A DNA stretch of 49,545 nucleotides from Candidatus Iainarchaeum sp. (GTDB taxonomy: Archaea; Iainarchaeota; Iainarchaeia; JAGGVJ01). Numbering within the stretch: the first letter of the stretch is position 1; each line of letters opens with the position of its first letter. The stretch is taken from assembly GCA_021158055.1 (NCBI GenBank), contig JAGGVJ010000041.1, positions 1 through 49,545 on the forward strand. The letters are read 5' to 3'. The notes below the pieces were generated by a model. That model ran no database searches and was not told the origin of the DNA. It worked only from the letters and a program-made list of their open reading frames with translations. Both the position numbers and the translations under genes were made by a program. Of the stretch, positions 35,605 through 43,716 are shown in pieces.

Positions 35605-36075
35605 TTGTTTGAGAGTGTTAAAAATAAGTTCATGAAAAGGTCAGCGAAACCGAAAAACATTGCTCTTTTGGTGGACGGTCCGAATGTCTTGAGGCGGGAG
35701 TTCGGAAATATTGATCTTGAGAAAGTGAAAAAGGAGTTGAGCAAGTATGGCCAGGCAAAGGTTTTGCAGGTTTTTCTTGACCAGTATGCTTCAAACAAGC
35801 TGATTGAAGCGGTGTCAAACCAGGGTTTTGAGGTTATTGTGATGCCTTGCGATGTTGATGTCGGCATGGCTGTTGCCGCAACAGAACTTTTTTTCAACCC
35901 GCACATTGATATGATCGCTTTGATGACCCGTGATTCCCACTTCCAGTCGGTTGTGACAAGGGCAAAGATGCACGGGAAAGGGACGATTGTTTTGGGGATG
36001 GAGCCGTCGTTTAGCGTTGCATTAAAAAACTCCGCTGATATTGTTATTATGTTGAACGATGAACAGGCCAGGTAA
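35605..36075 (+). CDS. NYN-domain protein (putative RNase, TIGR00288-like)
   Basis: I choose the TTG at 35605, 6 bases after ggtga, giving 156 residues; a GTG at 35596 is also in frame. The PIN-like NYN fold shows acidic residues in IALLVDGPNVLRREFG, VIVMPCDVDVGMAVAATEL and IALMTRDSHFQSVV. Archaeal members of about this length are widespread and are thought to be nucleases acting on RNA. It opens a run of four or five plus-strand genes that ends with a Sm-like protein. Confidence 0.83.
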   Translation: MFESVKNKFMKRSAKPKNIALLVDGPNVLRREFGNIDLEKVKKELSKYGQAKVLQVFLDQYASNKLIEAVSNQGFEVIVMPCDVDVGMAVAATELFFNPHIDMIALMTRDSHFQSVVTRAKMHGKGTIVLGMEPSFSVALKNSADIVIMLNDEQAR

Positions 36076-36080
36076 GTGAT

Positions 36081-36647
36081 ATGAATCTTCCTTCAGGAAA
36101 TCTTTTGTTGAGCCTTGACGTGCTGGACACGATGTCTTTTAATGCTCTTTTGAGCGACTTGATTAAAAAAAACTTTTTCGGGTACGTGGTTGTCACGATA
36201 AACGGTGTTGACGGGCTTGAAGAGGGCTCGATTGTGTTTGAGAATGGCAGCAGTGTTGCTGCAAGTTATGAGTTTATAAAACATGATAAAAAGGTAAGCG
36301 GTGATGCTTCGCTTGAACTGGTCTTCAATGCTGTTGCGGCTCAGCACGGTGTTATTGAGGTTTATGAGCTTAAAAAAGATCAGGTGCAGATAATTCTTGC
36401 ATTGAATGACGATTCGTTTAAACTGAAAAAGCTGCTGGATGAAAAAGTGCTTGAAGAGCAGAAAGCAAGTGAGTTTAATAAGAAGTTGTTTGCAAGATAT
36501 ATAGATGCCGGAAAAACTGACCGGTCAAAAGTGTCAACAAAAGACATCTTGCGCAAGTATGGCCTTTCAAGCATGATTGGTACTGATTTGAGCAAAAAGG
36601 ATATTGTCAAGGATCTGGTTGGAAAATACGGGAAAAAAGAGGAGTAG
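36081..36647 (+). CDS. PATAN/DUF2226-like protein
   Basis: A 188-residue protein whose first ~110 residues follow a PATAN/DUF4388-like pattern: LPSGNLLLSLDVLDTMSFNALLSDLIKKNFFGYVVVT, then EEGSIVFENGSSVAASYEFI. Archaeal proteins of this look are filed under DUF2226. The C-terminal ~70 residues are helical and charged. In bacteria PATAN-type domains link to Roadblock/GTPase polarity systems. Here it is followed 1 base later by a Roadblock-like gene and then by minD, so a related signalling role is a reasonable inference. Confidence 0.6.
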   Translation: MNLPSGNLLLSLDVLDTMSFNALLSDLIKKNFFGYVVVTINGVDGLEEGSIVFENGSSVAASYEFIKHDKKVSGDASLELVFNAVAAQHGVIEVYELKKDQVQIILALNDDSFKLKKLLDEKVLEEQKASEFNKKLFARYIDAGKTDRSKVSTKDILRKYGLSSMIGTDLSKKDIVKDLVGKYGKKEE

Positions 36648-36648
36648 C

Positions 36649-37110
36649 ATGGGACTTATTAATTCGATTGTGTCGTTCAGTTACAGGGTTTTGAAACTTG
36701 AAGACCAGCAGGAGATGGATTCGGAGAGGGATCTTCTTTTAAAGGAATTCATTTCTTTGAAGACGAGGTATTTTGAGCCGAAAGCAATGCAGCAGTTGCC
36801 TGATTATGTCAGGAAGAAGCATTTGATAAATTCGCTTACGTTTACAAAGCGCGACGGCACAGTTATCATGAGCACTGAAGAGGATGCTTTTAAGGGCGCG
36901 ATGGTCGGGAGTTCTCTTTTTAAGTATTTGTTGTCTGAGCTGCCGGATTCGCGTTATTTGATGGTTAAGCGCGAGAACTGGCATATTGTTTACGCAAAGA
37001 AAGAGTACCTCATAGTGATTGAAGCCAATGACGTGCTTGCGTCAATTGAGATAGAGGCGATTGCAAAGGATATAGAAAAGCACATTAATAAATTAGAATA
37101 TAAATATTGA
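36649..37110 (+). CDS. Roadblock/LC7-like small protein
   Basis: I choose the ATG at 36649, directly after the upstream stop codon, giving 153 residues. The C-terminal ~100 residues alternate strands and helices in a Roadblock-like order: LTFTKRDGTVIMSTEE, KGAMVGSSLFKYLLSELP, RYLMVKRENWHIVYAKKEYLIVIEAND and a final helix. The N-terminal ~55 residues are an amphipathic helix. The family assignment is by pattern only. The tight spacing implies translation coupling with the PATAN-like gene. Confidence 0.55.
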   Translation: MGLINSIVSFSYRVLKLEDQQEMDSERDLLLKEFISLKTRYFEPKAMQQLPDYVRKKHLINSLTFTKRDGTVIMSTEEDAFKGAMVGSSLFKYLLSELPDSRYLMVKRENWHIVYAKKEYLIVIEANDVLASIEIEAIAKDIEKHINKLEYKY

Positions 37111-37191
37111 ATCGGGTGTTAATTTACTGACACGTGATTTTTAGCGGATGGGTAATGATTAAAAATTTTTTATTGGTTATTTTGTGATTTT

Positions 37192-37977
37192 ATGGCGAGA
37201 ATCATAACGATTTCATCAGGTAAGGGCGGTGTCGGAAAAACAACGTGCGTGGTTAATCTGGGTATCGCTTTGGCGCAGTTCGGGCAAAAAGTTCTTATTG
37301 TTGACGCCGATGTCACGATGGCGAATTTGAGCCTTGTTGTCGGGATTGACACTTGCCCGATAACTTTGCATGATGTTCTTTTGGGCGAGGCTGACATTCA
37401 TGATGCGATTTACGAGGGCCCGTCAAAAATAGATTTTATCCCGTCGGGAATGAGTGTTGATTCGTTCAGGCGCGTGGATCCTGAAAGGCTTGCGCTGTTG
37501 ATTGGGGACCTGAAAGAGTATTATGATTTCATATTGGTTGATTCTCCGGCAGGGCTTGGAAAAGATGTCTTGTCCGCGATTGCCGCGGGAGATGAGGTGT
37601 TCCTTGTGCTTGCCCCGAATTCTGCTTCTCTTGCAGACGCCATGAAAATCAAGACCACTGCAGAACGTTTGGGCGTGAAGGTTTCCGGGTTTATTGTGAA
37701 TATGATTGAGGGAAGAAAAGAGGAGATAAAACCAGAGGATTTGAGTTCTGTTTTAAGGATAAAAATGCTTGGAAAGATTCCTCAAAGCGATGAAGTGAAA
37801 ATGGCTTTTATGCTTAACAAACCGGCAATGATTCTTTTCCCGTCAAATTCAGCGGCTGTTGCTTTTAAGAGGATTGCCGCCAATATTTTAGGTATTCCGT
37901 TTAAGGAAGATGAAAAGACCGGGGGTAAAAACCCGATTGTCAGGTTTTTTAACAAAATTTTTAAGAGGGGAAAATAA
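37192..37977 (+). CDS. minD: MinD/ParA-family ATPase
   Basis: The 261 residues match MinD: deviant Walker A SSGKGGVGKTT, then LIVDADVTMANLSL and FILVDSPAGLG. The C-terminus NPIVRFFNKIFKRGK is an amphipathic basic helix like the MinD membrane-targeting sequence. Archaeal MinD proteins help position membrane machines such as archaella or chemoreceptors. The stop codon overlaps the ATG region of the Sm-like gene, and Roadblock-like and PATAN-like genes lie just upstream. Confidence 0.88.
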   Translation: MARIITISSGKGGVGKTTCVVNLGIALAQFGQKVLIVDADVTMANLSLVVGIDTCPITLHDVLLGEADIHDAIYEGPSKIDFIPSGMSVDSFRRVDPERLALLIGDLKEYYDFILVDSPAGLGKDVLSAIAAGDEVFLVLAPNSASLADAMKIKTTAERLGVKVSGFIVNMIEGRKEEIKPEDLSSVLRIKMLGKIPQSDEVKMAFMLNKPAMILFPSNSAAVAFKRIAANILGIPFKEDEKTGGKNPIVRFFNKIFKRGK

Positions 37978-38199
37978 ATGACAGGTGAACGACCGTTTGA
38001 TTTGCTGACCAGTTCAGTTGGAAAATCAGTGCTTGTGGAACTCAAGGGAGGAGTGCAGTTTCGCGGGGTAATGAAAGCGTATGATATTCACATGAATATT
38101 GTGATAGATGACGCTGAAGAGCTTGAAGAAGGCGAAGTGAAAAAAAAGCTCGGAACCCTTCTTTTGAGAGGCGACAATGTTTTGTTTATCTCTCCGTGA
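37978..38199 (+). CDS. Sm-like RNA-binding protein (LSm)
   Basis: A 73-residue Lsm protein with the Sm1 motif SVGKSVLVELKGGVQFRGVMKAYDIHMNIVIDDAEE and the Sm2 motif LLLRGDNVLFI. It should form a heptameric ring that binds U-rich RNA. The ATG directly follows the minD stop codon, so the two are translationally coupled. Confidence 0.93.
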   Translation: MTGERPFDLLTSSVGKSVLVELKGGVQFRGVMKAYDIHMNIVIDDAEELEEGEVKKKLGTLLLRGDNVLFISP

Positions 38200-38285
38200 G
38201 TTTTTGCTTGTTTTTATTGTTTGCCGTCTTTGATGCATTGATTGTTTTAAATCCTTTAGCAGTTAATTGTTTTAATGGATTTTTT

Positions 38286-38380
38286 GGGCCCGTAGATCAG
38301 CTGGAAGATCGCGTCCTTGGCGTGGATTCGCTTTTGCCGAAGCGCTGACGAGGCCTGGGGTTCAAGTCCCCACGGGTCCA
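38286..38380 (+). tRNA. tRNA-Ala(GGC) with a 22-nt intron
   Basis: The body is nearly identical to the spacer tRNA-Ala, including the G3:U70 alanine pair. The gene is 95 nt against 73 for the spacer copy, so 22 nt must be removed. The stem cgtcc only finds its partner ggacg if the intron is taken out after position 39 or so (about 38325-38346), not at the usual 37/38. The anticodon after splicing is GGC. CCA is not encoded. Confidence 0.88.
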
Positions 38381-38495
38381 TTTTCAGATCTTTTGAGCCT
38401 GCGTTTTTTATTCGGGATATATTTTTATAGTTTTTTCGGCACATATTTAGATGGACACACATTAAAAATTTCCGCACTTGTTTTTGTTGCTTTTT

Positions 38496-38568
38496 GGGCC
38501 CGTGGTCTAGCGGCTATGACACCACCTTGACGTGGTGGGAATCACCGGTTCGATTCCGGTCGGGCCCA
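38496..38568 (+). tRNA. tRNA-Val(GAC)
   Basis: A 73-nt cloverleaf: acceptor gggcccg/cgggccc, anticodon arm ccacc-ttgacgt-ggtgg with anticodon GAC, T arm caccgg/ccggt-type with ttcgatt. No intron and no encoded CCA. A TATA-like atatatttttata lies about 70 bases upstream (38416-38428). Confidence 0.93.
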
Positions 38569-38641
38569 TTTTTTGACTGGTTTTGGTTTTTCTTGCATAC
38601 TGTTCATTTTTTTGAATTTGATTTTGTTTTTTGCATTGCTT

Positions 38642-40375
38642 TTATTGCCTTGAATTGCTTTCAAGCGCGGCGTCAACCAGCCCCACAAACAACGGCGCCG
38701 GGTCAAGTGGTCTTGATTTGAATTCCGGGTGCGCTTGCGTTGCAACAAAAAACGCGTGTTTTTGTTTTGGCAGTTCGATGAATTCGACGAGTTCTGTTCC
38801 GTCCATTGCCCTGCAGTGTTTTCCGGATATTTTCAGCCCGTTTTCTTTTAGTGCGCTGACAAATTTCGGGTTTACTTCAAACCTGTGCCTGTGGCGTTCA
38901 AGGACCATGTTGTCTGTTTCGTTCAGGATTCCTGTGTATTTTTTGAAGTTTTGGCTTTCCTGCATCAGTTCAAGTTTTTGCCTGTCTTTTTTTATCCTGT
39001 TGCATTTTTTGTACAGGTCAAAGACTATTGAGTCTTTTTTAAGGGTTGCGGCGTATGCGCCGAGCCTCATTGTGCCGCCGTAGTTGTTGTTGTCCATGAG
39101 CTTGCGCTGGGATTTAAGAATGTCGATTACGGGAAAATCGGTTTTTGGGTTTATTTCAGTTGAGTTTGCGTCCTGCATGTTGCATTTGTTTCTCGCGTAT
39201 TCGATTACTGCAAGTTGCAGTCCGTAGCAGAGCCCGAGAAACGGCTTGTTGTTTTCACGGCAGTATTGGATTGCGTTTATTTTTCCTTGCGTTCCGCTTG
39301 ATCCGAATCCCCCGGGAATGATTACCGCGTCGAATTTTTCAAGTTCGCTTACATTGCCTTCTTCAAGCTGGTTTGACTGCAGCTGCACTATTTTTGGTTT
39401 TGCGCCGGCTTGTGTCGCGGCGTGCTTTACGGCTTCTTTTACTGAAAGGTAGACGTCTTCGAGTTCGCTGTCTCCTTCTTTTATGTATTTGCCGACTATT
39501 GCGACTGAAATGTTTTTTGCCGCGTTTTTTTCTTTTTCCACGAATTCGCTCCATTTTGATTGTTTGTCTGTGTCGCCTGCGGGTTCCATGCTGAAATGCG
39601 AGAGCAGCAGGTTTGTGGCGTTTTGTTTTTCCAAAAGGAGGGGTATTTCGTATATGGAGTCGACGTCCGGGTTTTCAAATATGTGGTCTTTTTTCACATA
39701 GCATAGGTTTGATATTTTTTCAAGCCTGGATTTGTCCATTCTTTTTGTTGACCTTGTTACCACAAAGTCTGGTGCTATTCCCATTTCGCGCAGCCTTGCC
39801 GCGGAGTGTTGGGCGGGTTTTGTTTTCAGCTCGCCTACTTTTTCCAGGAACGGCACGTAGACCACTAAGACAAACATGATTTTTTCGCCTTCGAATTTCA
39901 TCTGGCGCACTGCTTCGAGGAAAATCCTGTTTTCAAGGTCTCCCGTGGTGCCTCCGATTTCAACGAGTGCGAAGTCGTGTCCTTTTCCGGCTTGTTTTAC
40001 CCTGTCTTTTATTTCGTTCATGACGTCTGGTATGAGGCGGACGTCTTTTCCCTTGTATTCGAGGCGCCTTTCTTTTTCAATCACTGAAAGGTACACTTGT
40101 CCTGTTGTGATGTTGTTTTTCTTTGGAACGGTTATGTCAAGGAATCTTTCATAGTTTCCGAGGTCCTGGTCGATTTCTCCGCCGTCGCCGGTTACCCACA
40201 CTTCCCCGTGTTCGGTGGGCCTGAGTGTTCCGGCGTCGATGTTCACGTACGGGTCAATTTTTAGTGCCGTAACATCAAAACTCTGGTTTACAAGAAGCCT
40301 TCCGATTGAAGCGGTAGTGACTCCTTTTCCAAGCCCTGACATTACTCCCCCGCAAACTATTATGTATTTTGTCAT
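38642..40375 (-). CDS. pyrG: CTP synthase
   Basis: Makes CTP from UTP using glutamine. The start is the ATG at 40375 (577 residues), preceded by aaggat; the longer frame would read through hairpin element B. The synthase domain opens with [26 protein letters not shown]. The glutaminase domain has the nucleophile Cys in [10 protein letters not shown] and the [10 protein letters not shown] histidine/glutamate. It is slightly longer than usual, with an insertion of ~25 residues around the LDNNNYGG...[11 protein letters not shown] part. The hairpin element abuts the start codon and is shared with the pyrH leader. Confidence 0.96.
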   Translation of the reverse strand: MTKYIIVCGGVMSGLGKGVTTASIGRLLVNQSFDVTALKIDPYVNIDAGTLRPTEHGEVWVTGDGGEIDQDLGNYERFLDITVPKKNNITTGQVYLSVIEKERRLEYKGKDVRLIPDVMNEIKDRVKQAGKGHDFALVEIGGTTGDLENRIFLEAVRQMKFEGEKIMFVLVVYVPFLEKVGELKTKPAQHSAARLREMGIAPDFVVTRSTKRMDKSRLEKISNLCYVKKDHIFENPDVDSIYEIPLLLEKQNATNLLLSHFSMEPAGDTDKQSKWSEFVEKEKNAAKNISVAIVGKYIKEGDSELEDVYLSVKEAVKHAATQAGAKPKIVQLQSNQLEEGNVSELEKFDAVIIPGGFGSSGTQGKINAIQYCRENNKPFLGLCYGLQLAVIEYARNKCNMQDANSTEINPKTDFPVIDILKSQRKLMDNNNYGGTMRLGAYAATLKKDSIVFDLYKKCNRIKKDRQKLELMQESQNFKKYTGILNETDNMVLERHRHRFEVNPKFVSALKENGLKISGKHCRAMDGTELVEFIELPKQKHAFFVATQAHPEFKSRPLDPAPLFVGLVDAALESNSRQ

Positions 40376-40422
40376 TTTATCCTTACCGTAAGACCCCTTC
40401 CGGAAGGGAGGGGATAGCTTGC
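40376..40422 (-). promoter_or_regulatory. Hairpin element B directly before pyrG
   Basis: Read on the minus strand, the element has a 14-bp perfect palindrome cccttccggaaggg (40395-40408), outer cccc/gggg, then cttacggtaaggat, whose aaggat is the pyrG ribosome binding site. It matches element A upstream of pyrH in order and sequence. A second small stem, ctta/taag, could cover the binding site. Possible leader control of pyrimidine genes, or an insertion-sequence end. Confidence 0.55.
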
Positions 40423-40904
40423 AATCCTTTTCCATAATTTACCAACTCCACTTTTTTGACATTTGAATTAATTATGTTTCCTGTTGGGTTTAACAAACGA
40501 ACCCAATTGCCATAATTGAATAGTTTCGCCTACCCTCAATAGGTAAAACATTTTTTTTTAGAATCAGCGCCTGTATTTTGCCCGGATACGGTCTGTCAAA
40601 TCCAAACAAGGAGTGGTTTGTCAAACCGGGATAATCTGGATAATCTGGATAATCTGGATAATCTGGATAATCTGGATAATCTGGATAATCTGGATAATCT
40701 GGATAATCTGGATAACATAGTATAATCTGTTGAATCAGTATTAAATTATTTGCGATAAATTATTTGCGATGGGCAAATCTGGAGTCTAAAAAAAAGATTG
40801 AATCATAAAATGTTGCATTGGGAGTGCGGACACCACAAAAACAGTTAGTTTAAAATTGAAGTTGTCCCTTTATGTTGGTGGTATTTTTAGACGAAACCAA
40901 AATC
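40423..40904. other. Gap between pyrG and a methyltransferase gene
   Basis: This stretch holds the pyrG promoter side and the 9-bp tandem array at 40629-40709. The rest is AT-rich with no convincing coding frame or RNA gene. Confidence 0.5.
40629..40709. repeat. 9-bp perfect tandem repeat, nine copies
   Basis: The unit ggataatct is repeated nine times without change, followed by a degenerate tenth copy. It lies about 195 bases upstream of the methyltransferase start. There are no spacers. Confidence 0.92.
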
Positions 40905-41471
40905 ATGGAAAAATACAGGGAGCCGGCTTGCTTGTGGGGTTTGGAGCCGAATAAGTATGTGATGCGAATCCCTGGAATGATAAAATCCGGAAAAGTTTTG
41001 GATGTCGGGGTCGGCGAAGGAAGAAACGCTTTGTATCTCGCCGGGAAGGGGTTTGATGTTACGGGGGTTGACGTGTCGGAAGAAGCCGTGAATAAGTTCA
41101 TGGGATTTGCCAAAGAAAAAAACATCCATGTTAAAGGGGTTGCAAAGAGTGTTGCTGATTTTGAGTTTGACGAAGATTATGACGTAGTCATTTGCGTGGC
41201 GACTCTTCATTTGATTTTAAGGGATCAGATGCTTGAAACCGTCAAAAGAATAAAAAGCCACACAAAAAAGAACGGCCTGAATTTGATAACCGTGTTTACC
41301 AAAGAAGACGCGGGTTTTAAAGAGTTTCCGGACCTTTGTTTTTTTGATAAAGGTGAGTTGAAAGGGTTGTATGGTGATTGGCAGATTTTAGAATATGATA
41401 ATTATGTGAAAGAAGAAACACATGGCAAACCCCACAAGCACCATATTTGTGTTTTGATCGCTAAAAAGTAG
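40905..41471 (+). CDS. TehB-like SAM-dependent methyltransferase
   Basis: I use the ATG at 40905 (188 residues); an in-frame ATG at 40872 is possible. The class I methyltransferase motif I is VLDVGVGEGRNALYLAGKGFDVTGVDVS, followed by YDVVICVATLHLI and FPDLCFFDKGELKGLYGDW, typical of TehB-like small-molecule methyltransferases. The substrate is unknown. It stands alone between AT-rich gaps. Confidence 0.85.
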   Translation: MEKYREPACLWGLEPNKYVMRIPGMIKSGKVLDVGVGEGRNALYLAGKGFDVTGVDVSEEAVNKFMGFAKEKNIHVKGVAKSVADFEFDEDYDVVICVATLHLILRDQMLETVKRIKSHTKKNGLNLITVFTKEDAGFKEFPDLCFFDKGELKGLYGDWQILEYDNYVKEETHGKPHKHHICVLIAKK

Positions 41472-41746
41472 CTGTCTTCATTCCCGGGGTTTGGCGGTCT
41501 GAAGAAGTGTCCAAAGAATAGTTTTAATACAGGAAGTGATATATATTATCATGGATTGCCAGGCGCATATTTTGCACTGGTTTTTTATATCAATTTGCAG
41601 AAGTATATATCAGAAACAAATACTTGACAAGTTTTGCGCTTTTCTAATTCTGTTAGTTTCAAGCGGTCAGTGTCGGTATTTTTATTTATCAGTCGTTATT
41701 TGCTAATGCTTTGAATTTTATTTTGAGTCATTAATCAGGTGATTTA
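41472..41746. other. AT-rich gap upstream of the eL41-like gene
   Basis: Contains TATA-like tgatatatatta near 41538-41550 and no convincing coding frame. Confidence 0.4.
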
Positions 41747-41866
41747 TTGGGAACAAGGAAAAAAAAATCAAGCAGGTTTAAAAAATCGCGTTCCATGCAG
41801 AGATGGAAGTGGAGAAAGAAAAAAATGAATGAAAGAAAGAGAAAAAGACGCAGAGAAAAAAGCTAG
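41747..41866 (+). CDS. rpl41e: Ribosomal protein eL41-like, 39 codons
   Basis: The frame starts at TTG, 4 bases after aggtga, and ends with TAG at 41866. The product is 39 residues, almost all Lys and Arg with two Trp (MQRWKWRKKK in the middle, KRKRRREKS at the end). From the inner ATG at 41795 it is 23 residues, matching the size and pattern of eL41, the shortest ribosomal protein (about 25 residues, with a W.KKRM and KRKRR pattern). The well-placed ribosome binding site argues for the longer form. An Arg/Lys-rich protein by chance is possible but less likely. Confidence 0.72.
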   Translation: MGTRKKKSSRFKKSRSMQRWKWRKKKMNERKRKRRREKS

Positions 41867-42196
41867 TTTTTGAAATGATTGTTTGGCAGGACGAAATTGT
41901 TTTGCCGTTCACTTTCTTTTTTGTTTTTTGATTCGCGGTTATACCTGCATATTTTACTGTTTTTGCTGGCTGGCGGATTGCTGACCGGGTTGTTTGTCGG
42001 CGGATTTAATCAGCTTTGGTTGTTTGGTTGTTTGTCAACGGCTGTTTGACAGGTCATTGTATTTGTTATTGCGTTGGTTTGACAGGTTATTATATTCATT
42101 AATGCATTAGTATATGACATTGTATTGATGATGAATTGTTGTATGACATTACATAAATGACGGATAGTTATGAACGCATAGAGATGAATGGTTTTT
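41867..42196. other. AT-rich gap upstream of tRNA-Leu, with a 33-bp direct repeat
   Basis: Two imperfect copies of a 33-bp unit beginning gtttgacaggt lie at 42044-42076 and 42077-42110. No coding frame was recognised. The promoter of tRNA-Leu is expected at its 3' end. Confidence 0.5.
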
Positions 42197-42308
42197 GCGG
42201 GGGTTCCAGAGCCTGGTCAATGGACATGTTCGGCATGCCCGATTAAATGGGCAGGACTTAAGATCCTGTGGCTTAGCGCCTTCGTCGGTTCAAAGCCGGC
42301 CCCCCGCA
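42197..42308 (+). tRNA. tRNA-Leu(TAA) with an intron before the anticodon arm
   Basis: Class II tRNA: acceptor gcggggg/cccccgc, D stem cca/tgg, anticodon arm cagga-cttaaga-tcctg with anticodon TAA, a long variable arm (tggcttagcgcc), T arm gtcgg/ccggc. Twenty-seven extra bases (about 42225-42251) sit between the D arm and the anticodon arm, i.e. after position 26, and can fold into two small hairpins. CCA is not encoded. Confidence 0.9.
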
Positions 42309-42354
42309 TTTGGTTTGTGTTGCTGTTGTGTTTGTTTTTTTGAGGGGTGGTTTT

Positions 42355-43053
42355 TTGAGGGGCACGATGATTGTTTTTGAGGGGCTTGATTCAAGCGGTA
42401 AAAAAACCCAGACCTTGTTGCTTGAAAAAAAACTCAAAGAAAAAGGGCACAAAGTGAAAATGATTGACTTTCCGCAATACGATTCTCCTTTCGGCGGAAT
42501 TGTCGGCAGGTATTTGCGCGGCGAGTTCGGCAGTTTAGGTGAGCTTCCGCCTGAAGTTTCAGCTCTTTTGTATACTCTTGACCGTTACCAGTTCAAAAAC
42601 GCGATGGAGTCGCATCTCAAAGAAGGGGGGGTCTGGATAGTCAACCGATACATCCAGTCAAACCTGGCTTTCCAGAGCACTTTCATGGATTCGGAGGAAG
42701 AAAAGGAAAAGTTTGTTGACTGGGTGAAAACTGTCGAGTCCAGGCTGCCTCAGGCAGATGTTGTGGTGTTCCTTGACATGCCTGTTGAAGCAGTGGAATC
42801 TTTAATGGAGTCGCGTGAAAAAAGAGAGTACAGGGGCGGTATGGAAAAAGACATTCACGAGCAGGATTCAGATTATCAGGAAAAGGTCCGCGGGTCATAT
42901 TTGAAGGTTGCAAGGCAAGAGAAGAACTGGGTGGTTGTGGAGTGCGCTAAAAAAACATCCAAGGGTTGGAAAATTAAGTCCCCGCAGGAAATCCACGATG
43001 AAATCTGGGACAGGATAGACAAGTTTTTTGCAGTCTACAAGTGTTTTTACTGA
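42355..43053 (+). CDS. tmk: Thymidylate kinase
   Basis: Phosphorylates dTMP to dTDP. I choose the TTG at 42355 with ggggtgg upstream (232 residues); the ATG four codons later is an alternative. P-loop FEGLDSSGKKTQ, the dTMP-binding TLDRYQ, VNRYIQSNLAFQ, and the LID region REKREYRGGMEKDIHEQD match the family. The gene starts 47 bases after tRNA-Leu. Confidence 0.93.
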   Translation: MRGTMIVFEGLDSSGKKTQTLLLEKKLKEKGHKVKMIDFPQYDSPFGGIVGRYLRGEFGSLGELPPEVSALLYTLDRYQFKNAMESHLKEGGVWIVNRYIQSNLAFQSTFMDSEEEKEKFVDWVKTVESRLPQADVVVFLDMPVEAVESLMESREKREYRGGMEKDIHEQDSDYQEKVRGSYLKVARQEKNWVVVECAKKTSKGWKIKSPQEIHDEIWDRIDKFFAVYKCFY

Positions 43054-43063
43054 AAAATCTGTT

Positions 43064-43429
43064 TTAATCCGGGGTGTTTTTGTCTTTGGCATGGGTATCG
43101 TTGCCTTGAACTTCGGCGTTGCTTTCAGCGGGTTTTTTGCCTTCTATTTCCTGCAGTTTTTGCAGGTGTTTCATTTGCTCGTCTTTTATTACTGCCTGCC
43201 TGAACTCGTTGTTTGTTTCAAAAAGCTGGTTTTGAACGGCTTTGAGTTCTTGTTTTTGCTCACGGGTTTTTTCCCTGATGCCTTCAAGCGCTTTTTTCTT
43301 TTTTATGATGATTGTCCGTCTTGAGTCGATTTCAAAAAGTAAGCTTGTGCGTGTCAGATCTTCCCTGTATTCGCGTTCAATTTGCCTTATTTTGTTTTTT
43401 TCTTCTTCTGTCCTGTCAAAAAAATGCAA
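43064..43429 (-). CDS. Coiled-coil protein of unknown function
   Basis: A 121-residue protein, predicted almost wholly helical and rich in Lys, Glu, Arg and Gln, with long heptad-like runs (RREYREDL-type start, KALEGIREKTREQKQELKAVQNQ). No family recognised. It converges with tmk, 10 bases away. The upstream gap to the rRNA promoter region contains direct repeats. Confidence 0.6.
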   Translation of the reverse strand: MHFFDRTEEEKNKIRQIEREYREDLTRTSLLFEIDSRRTIIIKKKKALEGIREKTREQKQELKAVQNQLFETNNEFRQAVIKDEQMKHLQKLQEIEGKKPAESNAEVQGNDTHAKDKNTPD

Positions 43430-43605
43430 TCTTGAAATAAAACCACCCTTTGAGTTTAATGTTTACATGTATTTTACATGTATAATACATATCTAAGATA
43501 TATATCTAAGTTTAAAGTAATGTATGTATTAAAGTTTGAATCAACTAAAAAAGTTTGTGTGAAGTTTCAAAAGAAGTTTGCGTGATTTTTTGGGTGCAGA
43601 CCAAT

Positions 43606-43617
43606 AACTATTTATAA
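43606..43617 (+). promoter_or_regulatory. Upstream TATA-like box of the rRNA operon
   Basis: actatttataag, about 425 bases before 16S. A possible second promoter. Confidence 0.4.
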
Positions 43618-43716
43618 GGTTTTGATGCAAGATAATAAGTTGTTTGGCGAAGGCAGATTCTTGTTTTGCCAAATGATTCGATTGAGTTTTTGGTTTGTTA
43701 TTTTTTAAACTTTTTT

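Noticed and set aside
40376-40435. Twenty-residue N-terminal extension of CTP synthase
   Set aside because: It would translate the hairpin element; the family begins with TKYIIVCGG, and aaggat precedes that ATG.
40629-40709. CRISPR array
   Set aside because: The 9-bp and 17-bp arrays here are head-to-tail with no spacers, and no Cas genes are in the window.
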